NCBI GenBank assembly: GCA_019188255.1 | Contig: JAETXT010000013.1 | Span: 372,001 to 436,000 of the forward strand | Reading direction: 5' to 3' | DNA: 64,000 nt | DNA from: Verticillium longisporum | Lineage: Eukaryota; Ascomycota; Sordariomycetes; Glomerellales; Plectosphaerellaceae | In this document: one piece after another, positions 44,392 to 55,872 of the stretch | Layout: each line of letters begins with the position of its first letter | Numbering within the stretch: position 1 is the stretch's first letter | Notes under the pieces: model-generated | Database searches by the model: none | The model's input: only the letters and a program-made list of their open reading frames with translations | Told to the model about the DNA's origin: nothing | Made by a program: the position numbers and the translations under genes

Positions 44392-46175
44392 CTACCGCGC
44401 CGTCCCGTGGGGAGCTTCTAACTCCTGGTACCCCTCAACAGGACCCGACTGCCACCCCATGCCCTCATACTTGGTCTTCGACGACGGGCTCGCGATGGGC
44501 ACACCGTGTGCCTCCACAGCTCCGCGTCCGTGCAGTTCTGACGCCTCGGCCGGTCCCCGTCCCCAGGCTCCCTGAAGCTCCGTCGGCGGCGACTGCTGGT
44601 TCCCAGGCGCCTCGAACGGCGTCGCCTTCCACGTCTGCTCGTGCAGCTCGATCGCCGTGGGCGAGAGCATCTCTTCCTTGCCCGTGTGGAAATGTGGGCT
44701 TCCAGGGGCGTCGGTGGGCGATCCAGCTTCCGAGGCAGCAGCCGCCGCCGCCGCCTTTCTCCTCCGCCGGATCAGGATCCAAGCCAGCACGCCGATGAGA
44801 ATGACAGCGCCCACGCCGCCGGCCACACCACCGGCAATGGCGGCCGTGCTGACGGTAGATGCCTGTTCGGTCGCGCCGTCGGTCCCGGACGTGCCCGTCG
44901 CGGCGCTCGAGCCGCTCGTCGTGGCGGCCGCGCCAGTCCCGGACACGGTCGGCACAGACGTCTGCTGAGCGTCGGCCGTGTTGCTGCCCGTTGCCACCTG
45001 TGCCGTGGGATACGATTGCGCAACTGCGACTTGTTAGGTTTGGGCCATGTAACACATCACGATCGGCAGACAGCAGAGGACGTACTGGATTCCGTCACCG
45101 TAGCGACGACATTGCCCTTGGCGGCATCGCAGTAAAAGTCGAGCACGTCCATGGCAGACCGCACGTTGTCCAGCTGCCTCGTCGACGAGCAGTCCCACTT
45201 GACCTCGGACGTGACGGAGCTCGAGACGGAGCTGAAGCGGCCGCCCTTGATGCAGACGCACGACGCCAAGGCCTGCGGGCCCTGCGGGCAGTAGTTGTAC
45301 GTCTGGTACTCGACGATGGAGGACAGCGCCGACTGGGCGCACCCGTCGAGGGAGGAGTAGGCGTCGAGGGCGGTGATGTAGTAGGACATGTCGCCGGGCG
45401 GGGGCGAGGGCGCCGGCAGGGCGGTCGTGCCGTCGTTCATGGCGCAGTAGGCGGCGAAGAAGGCCTGGGCCGAGGTGATGTCGTGCGTGTTCTCGCAGTT
45501 GTAGGACACGCTGGACTTGATGACGTCGCTGATGGCGGCCGAGTTTTCGTTGCGCGTGCAGATGCACGGCGCGTACTGGTTTCCTGCTTCTGGGCACTTG
45601 TCGGACTGGAGGACGTGTCAGTCATGGGGAGCCACGGAAGGGGCTGCTCAACGCGTTTGCACGTACCATGCGGCCGACAGCTATCGACAGGCCTGATTGA
45701 GCGCAGGGCGCAAGGCTGGAGAACAAGGGCATATCGGTGATCATCTCGGAGACGATGTTTGCCGTCGGCGTGGGAAGGTCAAACGTCTTGTCTGGTGTGC
45801 AGTAGGCCGAATAGACAACGTTGGCGCTCGTGAAGTCTTCCGTCGCCGTGGAGTCACAGCTGTAGCTCAGCGAGCTGGATATGGCGGTTGAAATATCGGC
45901 ATAGTTGTTGCCTTTGGTGCAAACACAAGACTGCAGCTCAGTGACTCCCTCACCGCAAGACGAGATCTGGTTCTGAACATTTTGCGACAGCGCACTCTGC
46001 GCGCATGGTGCCTGAAAAACGGTCAACATCCAGCCATGCGGAGGAGCCACAAGCAAGTCGGCGTCGGTAGACTCACCAACAGAGAGTAAAGGTTCAAGTC
46101 TGTGATGTACTGAACGTCGTTGGCCGCCGCATAAGCGGCCGCAAGCAAGACCAGAGAGCGCGAGGACGGCGCCAT
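44392..46175 (-). CDS. Type I membrane glycoprotein with three cysteine modules
   Basis: Four exons, 46175-46077, 46011-45667, 45605-45086 and 45023-44392, with introns of 65, 61 and 62 bp; the product is 531 aa. A signal peptide (MAPSSRSLVLLAAAYAAA) precedes three similar modules. Each has the pattern CAQSALS, then C, then SCVC or PCIC followed by I..S..S/V and a late Cys: APCAQSALSQNV with SCVCTKG; APCAQSGLSIAV with PCICTRN; and DGCAQSALSSIV with SCVCIKG. A Ser/Thr-rich stalk leads to a transmembrane helix (about 410-432, AGGVAGGVGAVILIGVLAWILI) followed by RRRRK and a cytosolic tail. The architecture suggests a wall-facing sensor or adhesin. The modules are reminiscent of CFEM but do not keep its eight-cysteine spacing. 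Partners unknown. Confidence 0.85.
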
Positions 46176-47420
46176 ATCGTTAAACAAGTGACGGGAACTG
46201 TTGACTTCAGAGTGTGAGGGAGGCAGAGCAGCGTCAGACAAGCCTCAGACCAAACCACAGCTCGCGCTTTTCTTCCGCAACGACGTCAGTGAAGCCCACG
46301 GTGATCGTCCTTGGGTGAGGATGAAGATGTAGAGAGAAATAAAGGAGAACGCGACATGATCGCGACAGAAATTCAGTCACTCACAGCCCTTGGTGGCGTT
46401 CACACTGGAGGCATCCAAGGTCCAAATGGGTATGGCGGCGTTCTTCCGCACTCTCCACAATCCCTGGCAATGAGAGTCTCTTCCCTTCGATAGTCTGTCT
46501 GAAGATCGCGAAAACCCCTGAAGGTGCCCCTGTCGTGACACGACAAGCGAGTAACCGACCCCTGTCAGCTGAAAGACCGGGCGTACTTGGCGGACTGTCA
46601 GGCAGAGTAGACCCTGTGCTGTGAGAACACTGACCCCGCGTCGCGCTGTTGGCCGTGTCGCCCTTCTTGATGTCACGATTTCCCGTCAGGAGGCAGATAT
46701 GTGCATTGCAGGTACACAGTTGGGCATGAGTAGAGCCGATCACAGGCCTCACATATACCGTCTCGAAATGTGAGAGCAAGACAGAACCAGAGGCGCTCGC
46801 CAGCGTCACTGGCTGATGTGATCACTCATTCACGACGCAAAACCCACAAGGCGTCGTGCTAGTACAGGGGCAATTACCACGAGGAGGACGCCCACTGGCG
46901 CTAGGCGGATTGCTCTGTCAAGCAAGAGTCAGTGCCGACCTCTTCCGGCCGCGAAGCCGTTGACGAAATGGTGCCGACTTCGCTGCCGTAGGGCAGCAGA
47001 CAGCAGAACATGCACCTAATCGTTTCGGTGTCCCGATTTGGAATGTCGTCGAGTTCGAGGGCTTCCACATCACCAACGCTAAGTAAATTGGCCTCACGAT
47101 GAGGTTGGCTGTGGCTTGGTAGAAGGGAACTGGAAAGGCGAGATGAAACAGGATTTCCGCGCTTTTGAAATGAAGAACCAGAATACATCTTCGGCTTGCC
47201 ACTAGAAGTGAACGAGGGAGAGATCAACGCTACGCCTGCGAACAACAGGCACCATTGCTGTCAAGTGGCCGCCTTATGCAGGGACTGAGACAAGCGATAG
47301 GGCAGGCGGCCGATGGCTACTCTTGGCAATGTCTCGCTGCACGCAGGCAGTTTGCACGTTCGTCTGACAGAAGATTACTGTTTTGATATTGCCATTCTGT
47401 TCGGACTAAAGACAATGACT
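46176..47420. other. Intergenic region upstream of the membrane glycoprotein
   Basis: Promoter and leader of the minus-strand gene on the left; no supported coding sequence. Minus-strand frames at 46381-46809 and 46901-47245 lack an ATG start or domain. Confidence 0.45.
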
Positions 47421-47510
47421 GGGGGGATGGCGCAGTTGGGAGCGCGTTAGACTGAAGCCCACTTCAGGAATCCAATCTAAAGGTCGCTGGTTCGATCCCG
47501 GCTCACCCCA
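47421..47510 (+). tRNA. tRNA-Phe (anticodon GAA) with intron
   Basis: A cloverleaf can be drawn: D-arm GCGC-AGTTGGGA-GCGC, anticodon arm TTAGA-CTGAAGA-TCTAA, variable loop AGGTC, T-arm GCTGG-TTCGATC-CCGGC and discriminator A at 47510. The anticodon GAA is 47454-47456. A 17-base intron (47458-47474) sits one base 3' of the anticodon, the standard eukaryotic place. The acceptor stem GGGGGGA/TCACCCC has one mismatch (position 5:68). TTCTTTT follows as a weak Pol III terminator. Internal A and B boxes are present. Confidence 0.93.
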
Positions 47511-47648
47511 TTCTTTTGCCTTTGACCTGGCCACAATGTGCTGGCTGTGATGCATTCTGCTTACTACACTGAGAAACCATGACAGTTTTCTTTTTGATTG
47601 ATGATGGATTGTATCGCTCTCTTGCCTTAATGTTATGTTGCCTTAATG

Positions 47649-48857
47649 TTATGTGATAGCCACAATGCCCCCTTCCACTGTCATGGTACTGCTGTCGACG
47701 TCTCCTGAACTCAGTTTCAACAAACCTTGGCTGAGTTCCTCTACTGGTACCCAGCCGCCATAGCCATGCCCTATCTTGGTCCCGAAAGAAGACATCGTCC
47801 GATTGAGGCTGCTCGAGGCCCTACCGGGTCTGCTCGGTGGTCGAATCGTCGCACATGCCTCGATCCCTTGTGCATCTGATGAGAACGGCGTCAACTTCAA
47901 CGATGAAGCCAGACCGACCCCCACATTGTCCGCGGAAGCCCTTCTTGGTAAGAATGGACGCGGCTTTTCCCGCGCCTTCCCCGACAATCCTCTTTTGGGC
48001 CATGGCGGTATCCCTGCCCTAGAGACGCTGTCATCCGATACAGTCATGCGCCTCTGCTCTGTGCGGAACCGCAGATTTGTCGACGAGGATCCGAGAGATC
48101 TTTTGGAAGACGAAGCCGAATTCAGAAAATTCGGAGTCGTCTCATCCTCCGCCTCATCCTCCTCCGTGTCCTCCACCACCTCCCGCTCCGAGACTTGCCC
48201 TACCAGCGTCCGCCAGAGCGACAGAGCAACCTTTTCGTGGAGGACAGGCGCCGCCAGCAACTTCATACAAGCCTTGACACCCTCCTTCCTCTTCATCGCC
48301 CCTAGGGCAGACAAGTCCACCATATCCATGTTGAACTCGCTGTCGATCTGGATGTTCACCCTCTGCTCCTCCCATTTGTCGTCGAGAAACCGTTCAACGT
48401 ACCTCCGTGCCTCGTCAACGTCTTCCCACGCCTCCTCGCTTGCCAATCTTTGATTCCTTCCCTCCTCTTCCCTCGCCTGCCGGCATGATTCCAGAGACGC
48501 GATAAAGGCCCGCTGTTCCTCTTCCTGATAGCGGGACTTCTTCTCGCGCTTGGCCCGGTTTCGCTCCGAGACAAGCGTCAGGACTTCTTTGGCAATGGCT
48601 CGTTTCGTGCAGGAGGCGAGGCCCAGGTCTTCAAGATCCTCAGGAGGGATTTCGGTTGGTGTTGGCAGTATGCGGGGCGTCGAGGCCCTTGGTGACGGCG
48701 GTGGATTCAGGTAGACTGGGAAGAAGGCCTTTGTGGGGCAAATCGGCGATGGTGGCCTTGATCGTTCTTGCATTTTGGGGGGAAGCATCAGGGCGAATGC
48801 TGCGGCGTCCATTGTAAAGCCTTCTCTGACGCGTATAGTATGAGACGACGTGTTCAT
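47649..48857 (-). CDS. Uncharacterised coiled-coil protein
   Basis: 402 aa, single exon, starting MNTSSHTIRVREGF. It has a Pro-rich N terminus (PPSPICPTKAFFPVYLNPPPSP), a charged helical segment rich in E, R and K (about 85-165), an acidic run (VVEDTEEDEAEDE, about 225-240) and a Ser/Arg-rich low-complexity C-terminal half. No signal peptide or membrane segment. The length without stops and the structured helix support a real gene; I do not recognise a family. Confidence 0.75.
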   Translation of the reverse strand: MNTSSHTIRVREGFTMDAAAFALMLPPKMQERSRPPSPICPTKAFFPVYLNPPPSPRASTPRILPTPTEIPPEDLEDLGLASCTKRAIAKEVLTLVSERNRAKREKKSRYQEEEQRAFIASLESCRQAREEEGRNQRLASEEAWEDVDEARRYVERFLDDKWEEQRVNIQIDSEFNMDMVDLSALGAMKRKEGVKACMKLLAAPVLHEKVALSLWRTLVGQVSEREVVEDTEEDEAEDETTPNFLNSASSSKRSLGSSSTNLRFRTEQRRMTVSDDSVSRAGIPPWPKRGLSGKAREKPRPFLPRRASADNVGVGLASSLKLTPFSSDAQGIEACATIRPPSRPGRASSSLNRTMSSFGTKIGHGYGGWVPVEELSQGLLKLSSGDVDSSTMTVEGGIVAIT

Positions 48858-50273
48858 ACCTGAGATGAAGTTGCGTATTCGAGAGTGCGGGTATGGTCAA
48901 TATGGAAGGACTTCGCCCACCCTCCTTGGGTTCGGGAAAGCCCACTCTGCTTGGATACGGGAACGCTAGTGCGAAGCCTAGATGACGAACTGCGTGGCAT
49001 GTTGAGGAGCCAATGTTGAGGGGATCATGATGGAAAGTCAAATTTCTCCCCCGGGACTTAGACTTTGGGCGCCACAGCGGCGTCGTCGTTCTTGTGTTTT
49101 CCCCGCAGAAGCTTGTGGGCGACATTCCGAGCCTGAATGCGGGTTGGAAAAGTGTCTCCCGGGTGAGTTTGATCGGGTTTTGTGGATGAACAATCAGAAA
49201 ACTTCTTCAACCTGGTTTGTCTAATGCAGGCTTCCAGCAGCAAACCCCCTCGCATGCGTTTGTGCATCAAACCAGTAGGCGTAGATGGTTGCTTCTCAGG
49301 TTTACAAAACAGTGCCAGACAGATGGAAGCCGGGACATCACAGGAATATGAATCCTTGATATTCCGCTACCGGTTGGTATGTAAGTTACGGTGCATCTCT
49401 GACGATCTGATGATCTGCCGGCCAGCCACCTCAATAACCTTTCCCCCCTGGCAAATAGGTAGCGTCATCCTCTTTCTAGCGTGCTTCCTTCACATTTATT
49501 TCCGAGACAGATGCGGCCGGAAAGTATATGTCACATGCAAGTGCGAAATTCGACAGACTCTGGCCTTGCATATGGGGTTGTTTCAGTGTCAAACGGGGCT
49601 CTCGACACCGTGATTTCGGTCAGTTTCGGTCAACGAAGAACATCGTCGGAAGCGTCACAATAAAAGGCAACACAGTCTTCGTTCTGATGCTCTGGTTTCT
49701 GAGCAGCAATTCTGCGTGCTACCCCTTTCTCAGGCACTAATTCGTCGCATCTTCCAAATCATTGACGGGCATTGAAAGCTCGCTGCATGAGCACCATGCG
49801 AGGTCAACGGCGGCATCATAAAGTCATACTGAAGAGCTCTCCGCGTCCTTTAACGGATCCCCGAGCGTTTAGAGAATTCAGCTCTCTACAGCAGAGTGGG
49901 CTCTCTACAGCAGAATGGGCTCTCTACAGCAGAGTGGGCATAGCCATTGTCCTACAAGTCAATCAACTCGGCAAGCGCCCAAAACTGAAGCTCCTGCCCT
50001 GCAAGTTCTATTGGCAAGATTATAATGAATGGAAACAATGTGCATATGACGTATTGAACAGGCCTTCGAATCGATTGGCTGCATTCATCTGGTCCTATTG
50101 TGGCAAGAGGCTCAGAATAACCATTGTGAACAACGCAATTGAGACCAGCTTTTACCATCTTGTCTTTCCTCTCGTTTCAATTCTTTATAACTACCTGCAT
50201 TCCTCCGACTCGTTTTCAGTCTGATTTTAACAACCACCACCACCACCACAACAACAACTACAACGATATCACA
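48858..50273. other. Intergenic region between divergent genes
   Basis: 1.4 kb shared upstream region. It holds a perfectly spaced 19 bp tandem repeat, three units, at 49881-49937, and a CAC/CAA-rich leader at about 50230-50265. No gene recognised. Confidence 0.5.
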
Positions 50274-51167
50274 ATGAACGCCATGATTATGACGCCCCAC
50301 AAGATTCTGAGGACTACCAGGGAGGACGGTCCCTTTTGGGCCGGCCCTCTTCTGGCCCTCATCGCACTGGCTACGGCCATATATATCCTCCTCTCCACCT
50401 TTGTCGACCTCGCCCTGTCCCCTTACTCCGCCCACCTCTCGGGTGCCTTCTTTGGCATCCTTCTCTACCATATCATCGAGGTCGTTCTCATCCGGCCCTT
50501 GTCTTCCGGCGTCCCCGGGCCCTTATTTCATCCTGCCTCCGCCCCTGTTCCTGACATAACTTCCGTTTCGAAAGCCACGCAGGCAGGCGAGTCCTGCATT
50601 CGCGAAGCAGGTTTCCCAACTTGCGGCCGCCCCGCCTTCTGTTGCAAGCGAGCAACCAAGGACCTGAGCGCCGCATGCCTCGCCAACTCGTGTCTCAAGA
50701 AGCAGGTCGCCGCCCTCGAAGACCAAGTCAAGACCCTCCGCAAAAGCGCCCAGGCCGCAGACGCCCAAGCCCAAGCCCAAGAGCAGCGCCTCGCCAGCGC
50801 ATCGCTCGCCCACGAAGCCGAGCTCGCCAGGGTCCGCACGCACGCCAAGAGGATGATGGCCGCAGCCGCCAAGCACGAGGCCGCCCGTTCCAAGCGCGCC
50901 GCCAAGATCAAGGCGCGGGACGCCGCAGGGGCGTCGGCCGCGCAGGAGACGGTGCGCGCCGAGCTTGCGGAGCTGGAGGAGATGCGCCGGGAACTGGTCG
51001 TGTTTCGGCCGGACCCGTTTGCGCGCGCCACGATTGAGGCGCTGAAGAGGGAGAAGGGGGAGCTCGTGGCGCGGAATGCCTTGTTGGAGGCGACGGCTGG
51101 TCCGTTGCCTCTCTTGGACGTTTCTGCGCCGCCGATGGCTCTGTTGGGGGCTTCGGTCTGTGCCTGA
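50274..51167 (+). CDS. Uncharacterised membrane protein with coiled coil
   Basis: 297 aa, starting MNAMIMTPHKILRT. Two hydrophobic segments (about 25-43, PLLALIALATAIYILLSTF, and about 55-75, SGAFFGILLYHIIEVVLI) are followed by a short Cys-containing linker (CGRPAFCCKRA, CLANSC) and a long Ala/Glu/Arg-rich coiled coil (about 145-265). An earlier in-frame non-ATG extension exists, but this ATG follows an ACA-ATG context and a CAC/CAA-rich leader usual for fungal genes. Family not recognised; it probably sits in an internal membrane with the coiled coil in the cytosol. Confidence 0.7.
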   Translation: MNAMIMTPHKILRTTREDGPFWAGPLLALIALATAIYILLSTFVDLALSPYSAHLSGAFFGILLYHIIEVVLIRPLSSGVPGPLFHPASAPVPDITSVSKATQAGESCIREAGFPTCGRPAFCCKRATKDLSAACLANSCLKKQVAALEDQVKTLRKSAQAADAQAQAQEQRLASASLAHEAELARVRTHAKRMMAAAAKHEAARSKRAAKIKARDAAGASAAQETVRAELAELEEMRRELVVFRPDPFARATIEALKREKGELVARNALLEATAGPLPLLDVSAPPMALLGASVCA

Positions 51168-51563
51168 GGGGATTGGAGTGGATGGAGTTTGGGTTGCTTG
51201 AGATGCGCTGGTCGCATGGTTTGATCTAGATGTGGTTGGCAAGCAGTCGTCAGGAGATAAGTTAGCTGAGTCAGGGTGCTTTCAAATCAATGGAATGAAA
51301 TCGGACACTTCGTGTCATAGTCTGGTTTCATCTGTGAAAACTTGGTCTTGATCATGGTGACGGTGACTACGAAGCACTGATCTCAGATAGAGTTCCAGTG
51401 ACTGAACAACAGGACGAAGGCCGCATGATTAGCATCAAGATGATACAAGCCATTCAAAACGGGTAATGGCGGACGTGTAAGCCAAGGATCAGACATGTAG
51501 TGCGGACAGAATCAAAATCTGGAACATCTTTCTTGGTATCAGCAACCCCTTTAAACAATCCCT
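51168..51563. other. Convergent intergenic region
   Basis: 3' ends of the membrane protein gene and of MAK5. Nothing else seen. Confidence 0.5.
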
Positions 51564-54069
51564 CTAAATATCAAGCCCATCCACATGACCGAGGAAATCG
51601 CCCTTGGCGCCCCGCAACAGCTCCTCGACATCAATCTTGCCACCGGTGATGTAGCGCTCGCTGACGCCAGCATTGACCCTCTTGGACAGCAGCTCCCGCA
51701 GCTGGGCCCTCATGACGCCCATCTCGGCCTTGCTGACGCCGCGCGCGGCCTCCTGCTTCTTCTTGCGCTGGCTGCCGCGGCCGCCCCACTGGCCGCTCTT
51801 CTCGAGCTCCTCCGAGTCGTACTCGACGCCGAGCTCGTCGGCCGCCTTCTTGACCCAGTCGTCGTCCTTGCCGCCCTTTTCCTTGGCGAGCACGGCGTCG
51901 GCGAGCTTCTTGGCGAGGTCGACGCGCGGCTTGAGGCGCGAGGCGAGCTTGCGGTCAACGTCGACGGTGCGGATTAGGTACTTGTTCTTGCCGGCCTGCT
52001 CGTGGTGGACCTTGGCAGCGAGGCGGCGCGTCGGCGTCACCTCCTCGGGGGCGCAGAGGAGGATGCTGAGGCCCGAGGTGGCGGCGCGGGCGGTACGGCC
52101 GGAGCGGTGGACGTACATGTCGGCGGCGCGGGGCACGTGGTAGTGGATGACCTGGTCGATGCCGGGAATGTCGAGACCGCGGGCGGCCACGTCGGTGGCG
52201 ATGAGGATGGACGCCGTGCCGGGCTTGGTGGAGGTGAAGCGCTCGACGGAGCGGAGTCGCGCCTTCTGGGGCATCTGAGAGTGGAGGGGCAGGGCGTTGA
52301 GGTTGAGGTTCGCCAGCATGGGTGTCAGGCGGCGGACGGTACTGATGGAGTTGGTGAAGACGAGGGAGCGGCGGTTCGGGTTGAGGAGGATCAGCGCGTA
52401 CAGGTAGAGATCCTGCCGAGGTCAGCGACATGCTTCAGAGACACGACGGGCATAGCTTACCTTTTCCATGGCGCCACACTCAATCATGCCTTCCTTCAAG
52501 CCCTCGGCCATTTGCGACACGGGGTTGACGTCGACAAATTCGGGCTTCTCCTCTCGGAAGTTGAGTCGCTTCAGGAGATACTCCATGGACTCCTCTTCAG
52601 ACATGAGGCCGAACTTGCCCTTGCCGGCGAGCTTCTGCTGCAGACCCTTGTGGAATGTGGCTGAGAAGACGAGCGTCTGGCGTGGTGACAGCGTCTGCTC
52701 GTCTTCGTCGTCCTCCTCTGTGACGTTGCGGTCGAGAGCCTTGAAGATCTCCTCGGCTTCCTTGAAATGGCCTTCGCTGAGGATTCGATCCGCCTCATCG
52801 ACGACGAGGTACTGGATCTTCTTGAAGGACTCCATGACGGTCATGTTGGTGCTCAAGACCTCCCACAAGCGACCAGGTGTGCCGACGACAATATCAGCCT
52901 TGGCCAGCTGGCGCTGCTGCTTGTAGACGGAAAGACCACCGGTGACGGAGCACACATAAGGCTGCTTGGACAGACCGGCACAGAGGTCTTTGATGTGGTT
53001 CATGATCTGGTGCGCCAACTCGCGCGTGGGCGAGATGATGAGGGCAAGGGGGGCCTTGGCCTCTGGCGCATCGTCCGTCTCCATGGCCGACTCCTGCTCC
53101 TCGCCATTCTTCTCGAGCCACTTGTCGACAATGGGGATACCGAAGGCTAGGGTCTTTCCGGAACCTGTCGAAGCCTTGCCAATGACATCGTGTCCAGCTT
53201 GGATATGGGGAATGGCGGCAGACTGAATCGTGGTCGGCTTGGTGAACTTGAGGCGACGTATCGTGGCAATGGTGGCAGGCGAGAGGTTGAGGCCCATCCA
53301 TTCCGACATGTCGAGGTCCTCTGCGTCGTCTTCGGCCTCTTCGAGAGTCGAGAAGACGTTGCTCTCCAGGGCGGCATCTTTCTTGACGGGCTGGGCCTTG
53401 ATCTTCTGTTCCAGCTTCTCCTTCTTCTTCTCCTGCTTCTCCCGCCTCTTGTCCTTCTTGTTCTTTGGCTTCGCTTCAGCGGTGTCGCCATTCTCGGCCG
53501 CCTTGGCCGCCTCCTCGCGAGGGTCGACGTCGGTCATGTTTGTGGCCTCGGTCAGGCCGGCAACCTTCTTTGCGCCCTTGGTAAGCTTTGCAGGCTTCGA
53601 GTCGGCGGGGGTCTCGGCATCGCTAAAGCCTTGGAACTCGTCATCGTCCTTGTTCTCCTTGGCGGCGTCTTCGGCTTGCTTCTGGAGGTCCTCTTCGACG
53701 GCGTGCTGCGGCATGTGAGCATGGGCGCAGGAAGCAGGGTGGTTCGAAATGGGAGGGGGAAAAGGCAAGGGAAAGGCAAGGGAAAGGCAAGGGAAAGGCA
53801 AGGGAAAGGCAACGTACAAACTCAATCTTGTCGCCATTCCTGACGACATCAACACCCTCGATTGCCTCGAGAGCGTAGAAGCCCTCGGCATCGTCGAACA
53901 TTTCGGGGACGTCGATCTTCTTCCATGGCAGCTTCTCGGCGGCGACAGCCTTGCGTTTCTTGGGGAGGGCCAGAGCCTTGGGGACGGCGAGCTTCTGGCG
54001 CTTCGGGGGGGCATCGACAGGGCCAGTCTTTGGTGCGGCCTTGCGCTTGTTCTTTTGTATGGGCGCCAT
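51564..54069 (-). CDS. MAK5: ATP-dependent RNA helicase MAK5
   Basis: DEAD-box helicase needed for 60S ribosomal subunit assembly in the nucleolus. Three exons, 54069-53818, 53705-52461 and 52412-51564, with introns of 112 and 48 bp; the product is 781 aa. A basic N terminus with KRKAAPKTG and KKRKAV is followed by PWKKIDVPEMF, a MAK5 signature. Then come an acidic and Lys-rich linker, the Q-motif region EWMGLNLSP, ASTGSGKT (Walker A, about 266), PTRELAHQI, VVDEADRIL (about 386), VFSATF (about 431), ATDVAARGLDI and HRSGRTAR (about 602). Both RecA-like lobes are complete. It shares a 445 bp divergent promoter with TRM7. Intron 1 carries an 11 bp minisatellite. Confidence 0.96.
53761..53812. 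repeat. 11 bp minisatellite inside MAK5 intron 1
   Basis: Nearly five perfect head-to-tail units of AAAGGCAAGGG, ending only a few bases from the splice donor at 53817. On the transcribed strand it forms a CT-rich run. Confidence 0.9.
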
Positions 54070-54514
54070 GACGAGTGGAATGGCCGGTGTGAGGGTGAAT
54101 GACCCGGTATTGGTGGGGGAGGGGAGAGGGGGGGGGGGTTCAGCAAGGCACGGGAAAGTGAAGCAGGCTGCGACCTGCCAGAGCCAGAAAAAAATAAAAA
54201 GTTCAAGGCCCTTCTTTTCTCCGAGAAATCCCCGGGTCGCACCTACCACACCTTAAATCAGCCTTACTGCTGCCCCTCGTTCCAGCGCCCTTCAGGCCTC
54301 GTCGTAGCCGTGTCAGGGCCTCCACTGAGCGTGCCCCGCCCTCTGCCCCTCCCCATTCTGCCCCTCCCCATTCTGCCCCTCCACCAAAAATTCTCGCGTG
54401 AGTCTTTTGCTGAGCTTCACCCAGCCTGCAGCACCAAGAGCTCGCATCACAAACCACACCACACCCCCTGCCCCTCTAGCCCTTCACACACCAATCTTCC
54501 CCCCTACGAACATC
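54070..54514. promoter_or_regulatory. Divergent promoter between MAK5 and TRM7
   Basis: 445 bp separating the two start codons of ribosome and tRNA maturation genes, so coordinated expression is likely. It contains a C/T-rich tandem repeat with a 15 bp unit (CTGCCCCTCCCCATT) at about 54342-54382. Confidence 0.6.
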
Positions 54515-55777
54515 ATGGGAAAGACGTCCAAGGATAAGCGTGATGCCTACTACCGGCTGGCCAAGGAGCAGGGCTGGCGAGCGAGAAGTGCCTTCAAGCT
54601 GCTACAGCTGGACGAAGGTGAGACAAGCCCCCAGTCTTGCGCCAAGTGAAGTGAGTGAGATGATTAACAACAAATGATTTGCAGAATTCGATCTCTTCAA
54701 TGGCGTGACCCGTGTCGTCGACCTCTGCGCCGCCCCCGGCAGTTGGTCCCAGGTCCTCTCCCGCGTCCTCATCAAGGGCGAGAAGTTTGGCCGCACCGCC
54801 TGGCAGGACCGCGAGGCCAGCTTCCGACAGCAGATGCTCAAGGTCTTCCCCTCCGGCGCATCCGATGTCGATCAGCCCATGACGACGCCCGCCAGTGCCA
54901 CGAGCCCGAGGGACGACGTCAAGATTGTGTCGATCGACCTCCAGCCCATCTCCCCCTCCCCGGCGTCGTGACCCTGCGGGCCGACATCACCCACCCCGCC
55001 ACCGTCCCGCTCCTCCTCAAGGCTCTGGACCCAGACTACGACGCCACGAGCCAGAGCAAGACGGCAGGGCCCCCTCTCGACCACGTCACCAACGACGGTG
55101 CCCCCGAGGTCACGGGTCACCATGACCACGACATCTACGTGCAGCCTCAGCTCCTCTTCGCCGCCCTGAACCTCGCCCTCTGCGTCCTCAGGCCCGGCGG
55201 CAAGTTCGTCGCCAAGATTTTCCGCGGCCGCAACGTCGATGTCCTCTACGCCCAGCTCAAGGTCTTCTTCGAAAAGGTCATTGTCGCCAAGCCCCGCTCC
55301 TCCCGCGCCAGCAGCGTCGAGGCCTTTATCGTCTGTATCAGCTTCCAGCCGCCGCCCGGCTTCAAGGCGAGCCTCGAGAACCCCCTCGGCGTCGGCCACC
55401 ACGTGCCCGCCATGGTCGAGGAGCGAAAGGGCCAGCTTCCCGTCGTCGCCGACGCCTTGCACCAGAACCCCGCCACGGGCGTCTGGGACGGCGTGCCGAC
55501 GGCGACGTCGGCCAGGCTTGGCTCGGACGTCATGGACGTCGAGGCCTACGACGACGTTGACGAAACATCCGACATGGACAAGAACATTCGGTGGATCGCG
55601 CCCTTTATTGCCTGCGGCGACCTCTCGGCCTTCGACTCGGACGCCTCGTACCAACTGCCCGAAGACCACGTCTCCCTCGACCCCATCCAGCCCCCAACGG
55701 CACCCCCCTACAAGCGCGCCCTCGAGATGAGAAAGGTGGCCGGCGGCGCCTACGGCAAGACGACGATCAAGAGCTGA
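54515..55777 (+). CDS. TRM7: tRNA 2'-O-methyltransferase TRM7 (FtsJ family), with one frame break
   Basis: TRM7 methylates the ribose at positions 32 and 34 of the tRNA anticodon loop. Exon 1 is 54515-54617 and exon 2 starts at 54687 after a 69 bp intron. The protein begins [20 protein letters not shown] and shows [13 protein letters not shown], the SAM-binding motif [13 protein letters not shown], then [23 protein letters not shown] and SSVEAFIVC. After SIDLQPISP the frame shifts by one at a run of five C (54952-54956), and [12 protein letters not shown] continues in the next frame. One missing C restores the family reading. Because this gene is conserved across fungi, a base error is as likely as real damage. 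The C-terminal part (about 240-390) is a family-typical extension. Confidence 0.88.
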
Positions 55778-55872
55778 AAGCCAGAACCCATTTCATTGAG
55801 AGGATTAGATGCACATTCACAAAGAAGCATCCGCGCTCGCCACTGTCTTGTCGCTCCCGCATACCCTCCCCT

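Noticed and set aside
37581..46175. Secondary-metabolite gene cluster around the P450 and GT15 genes
   Set aside because: No polyketide synthase, NRPS, terpene synthase, prenyltransferase or cluster regulator is visible between 36 and 47 kb.
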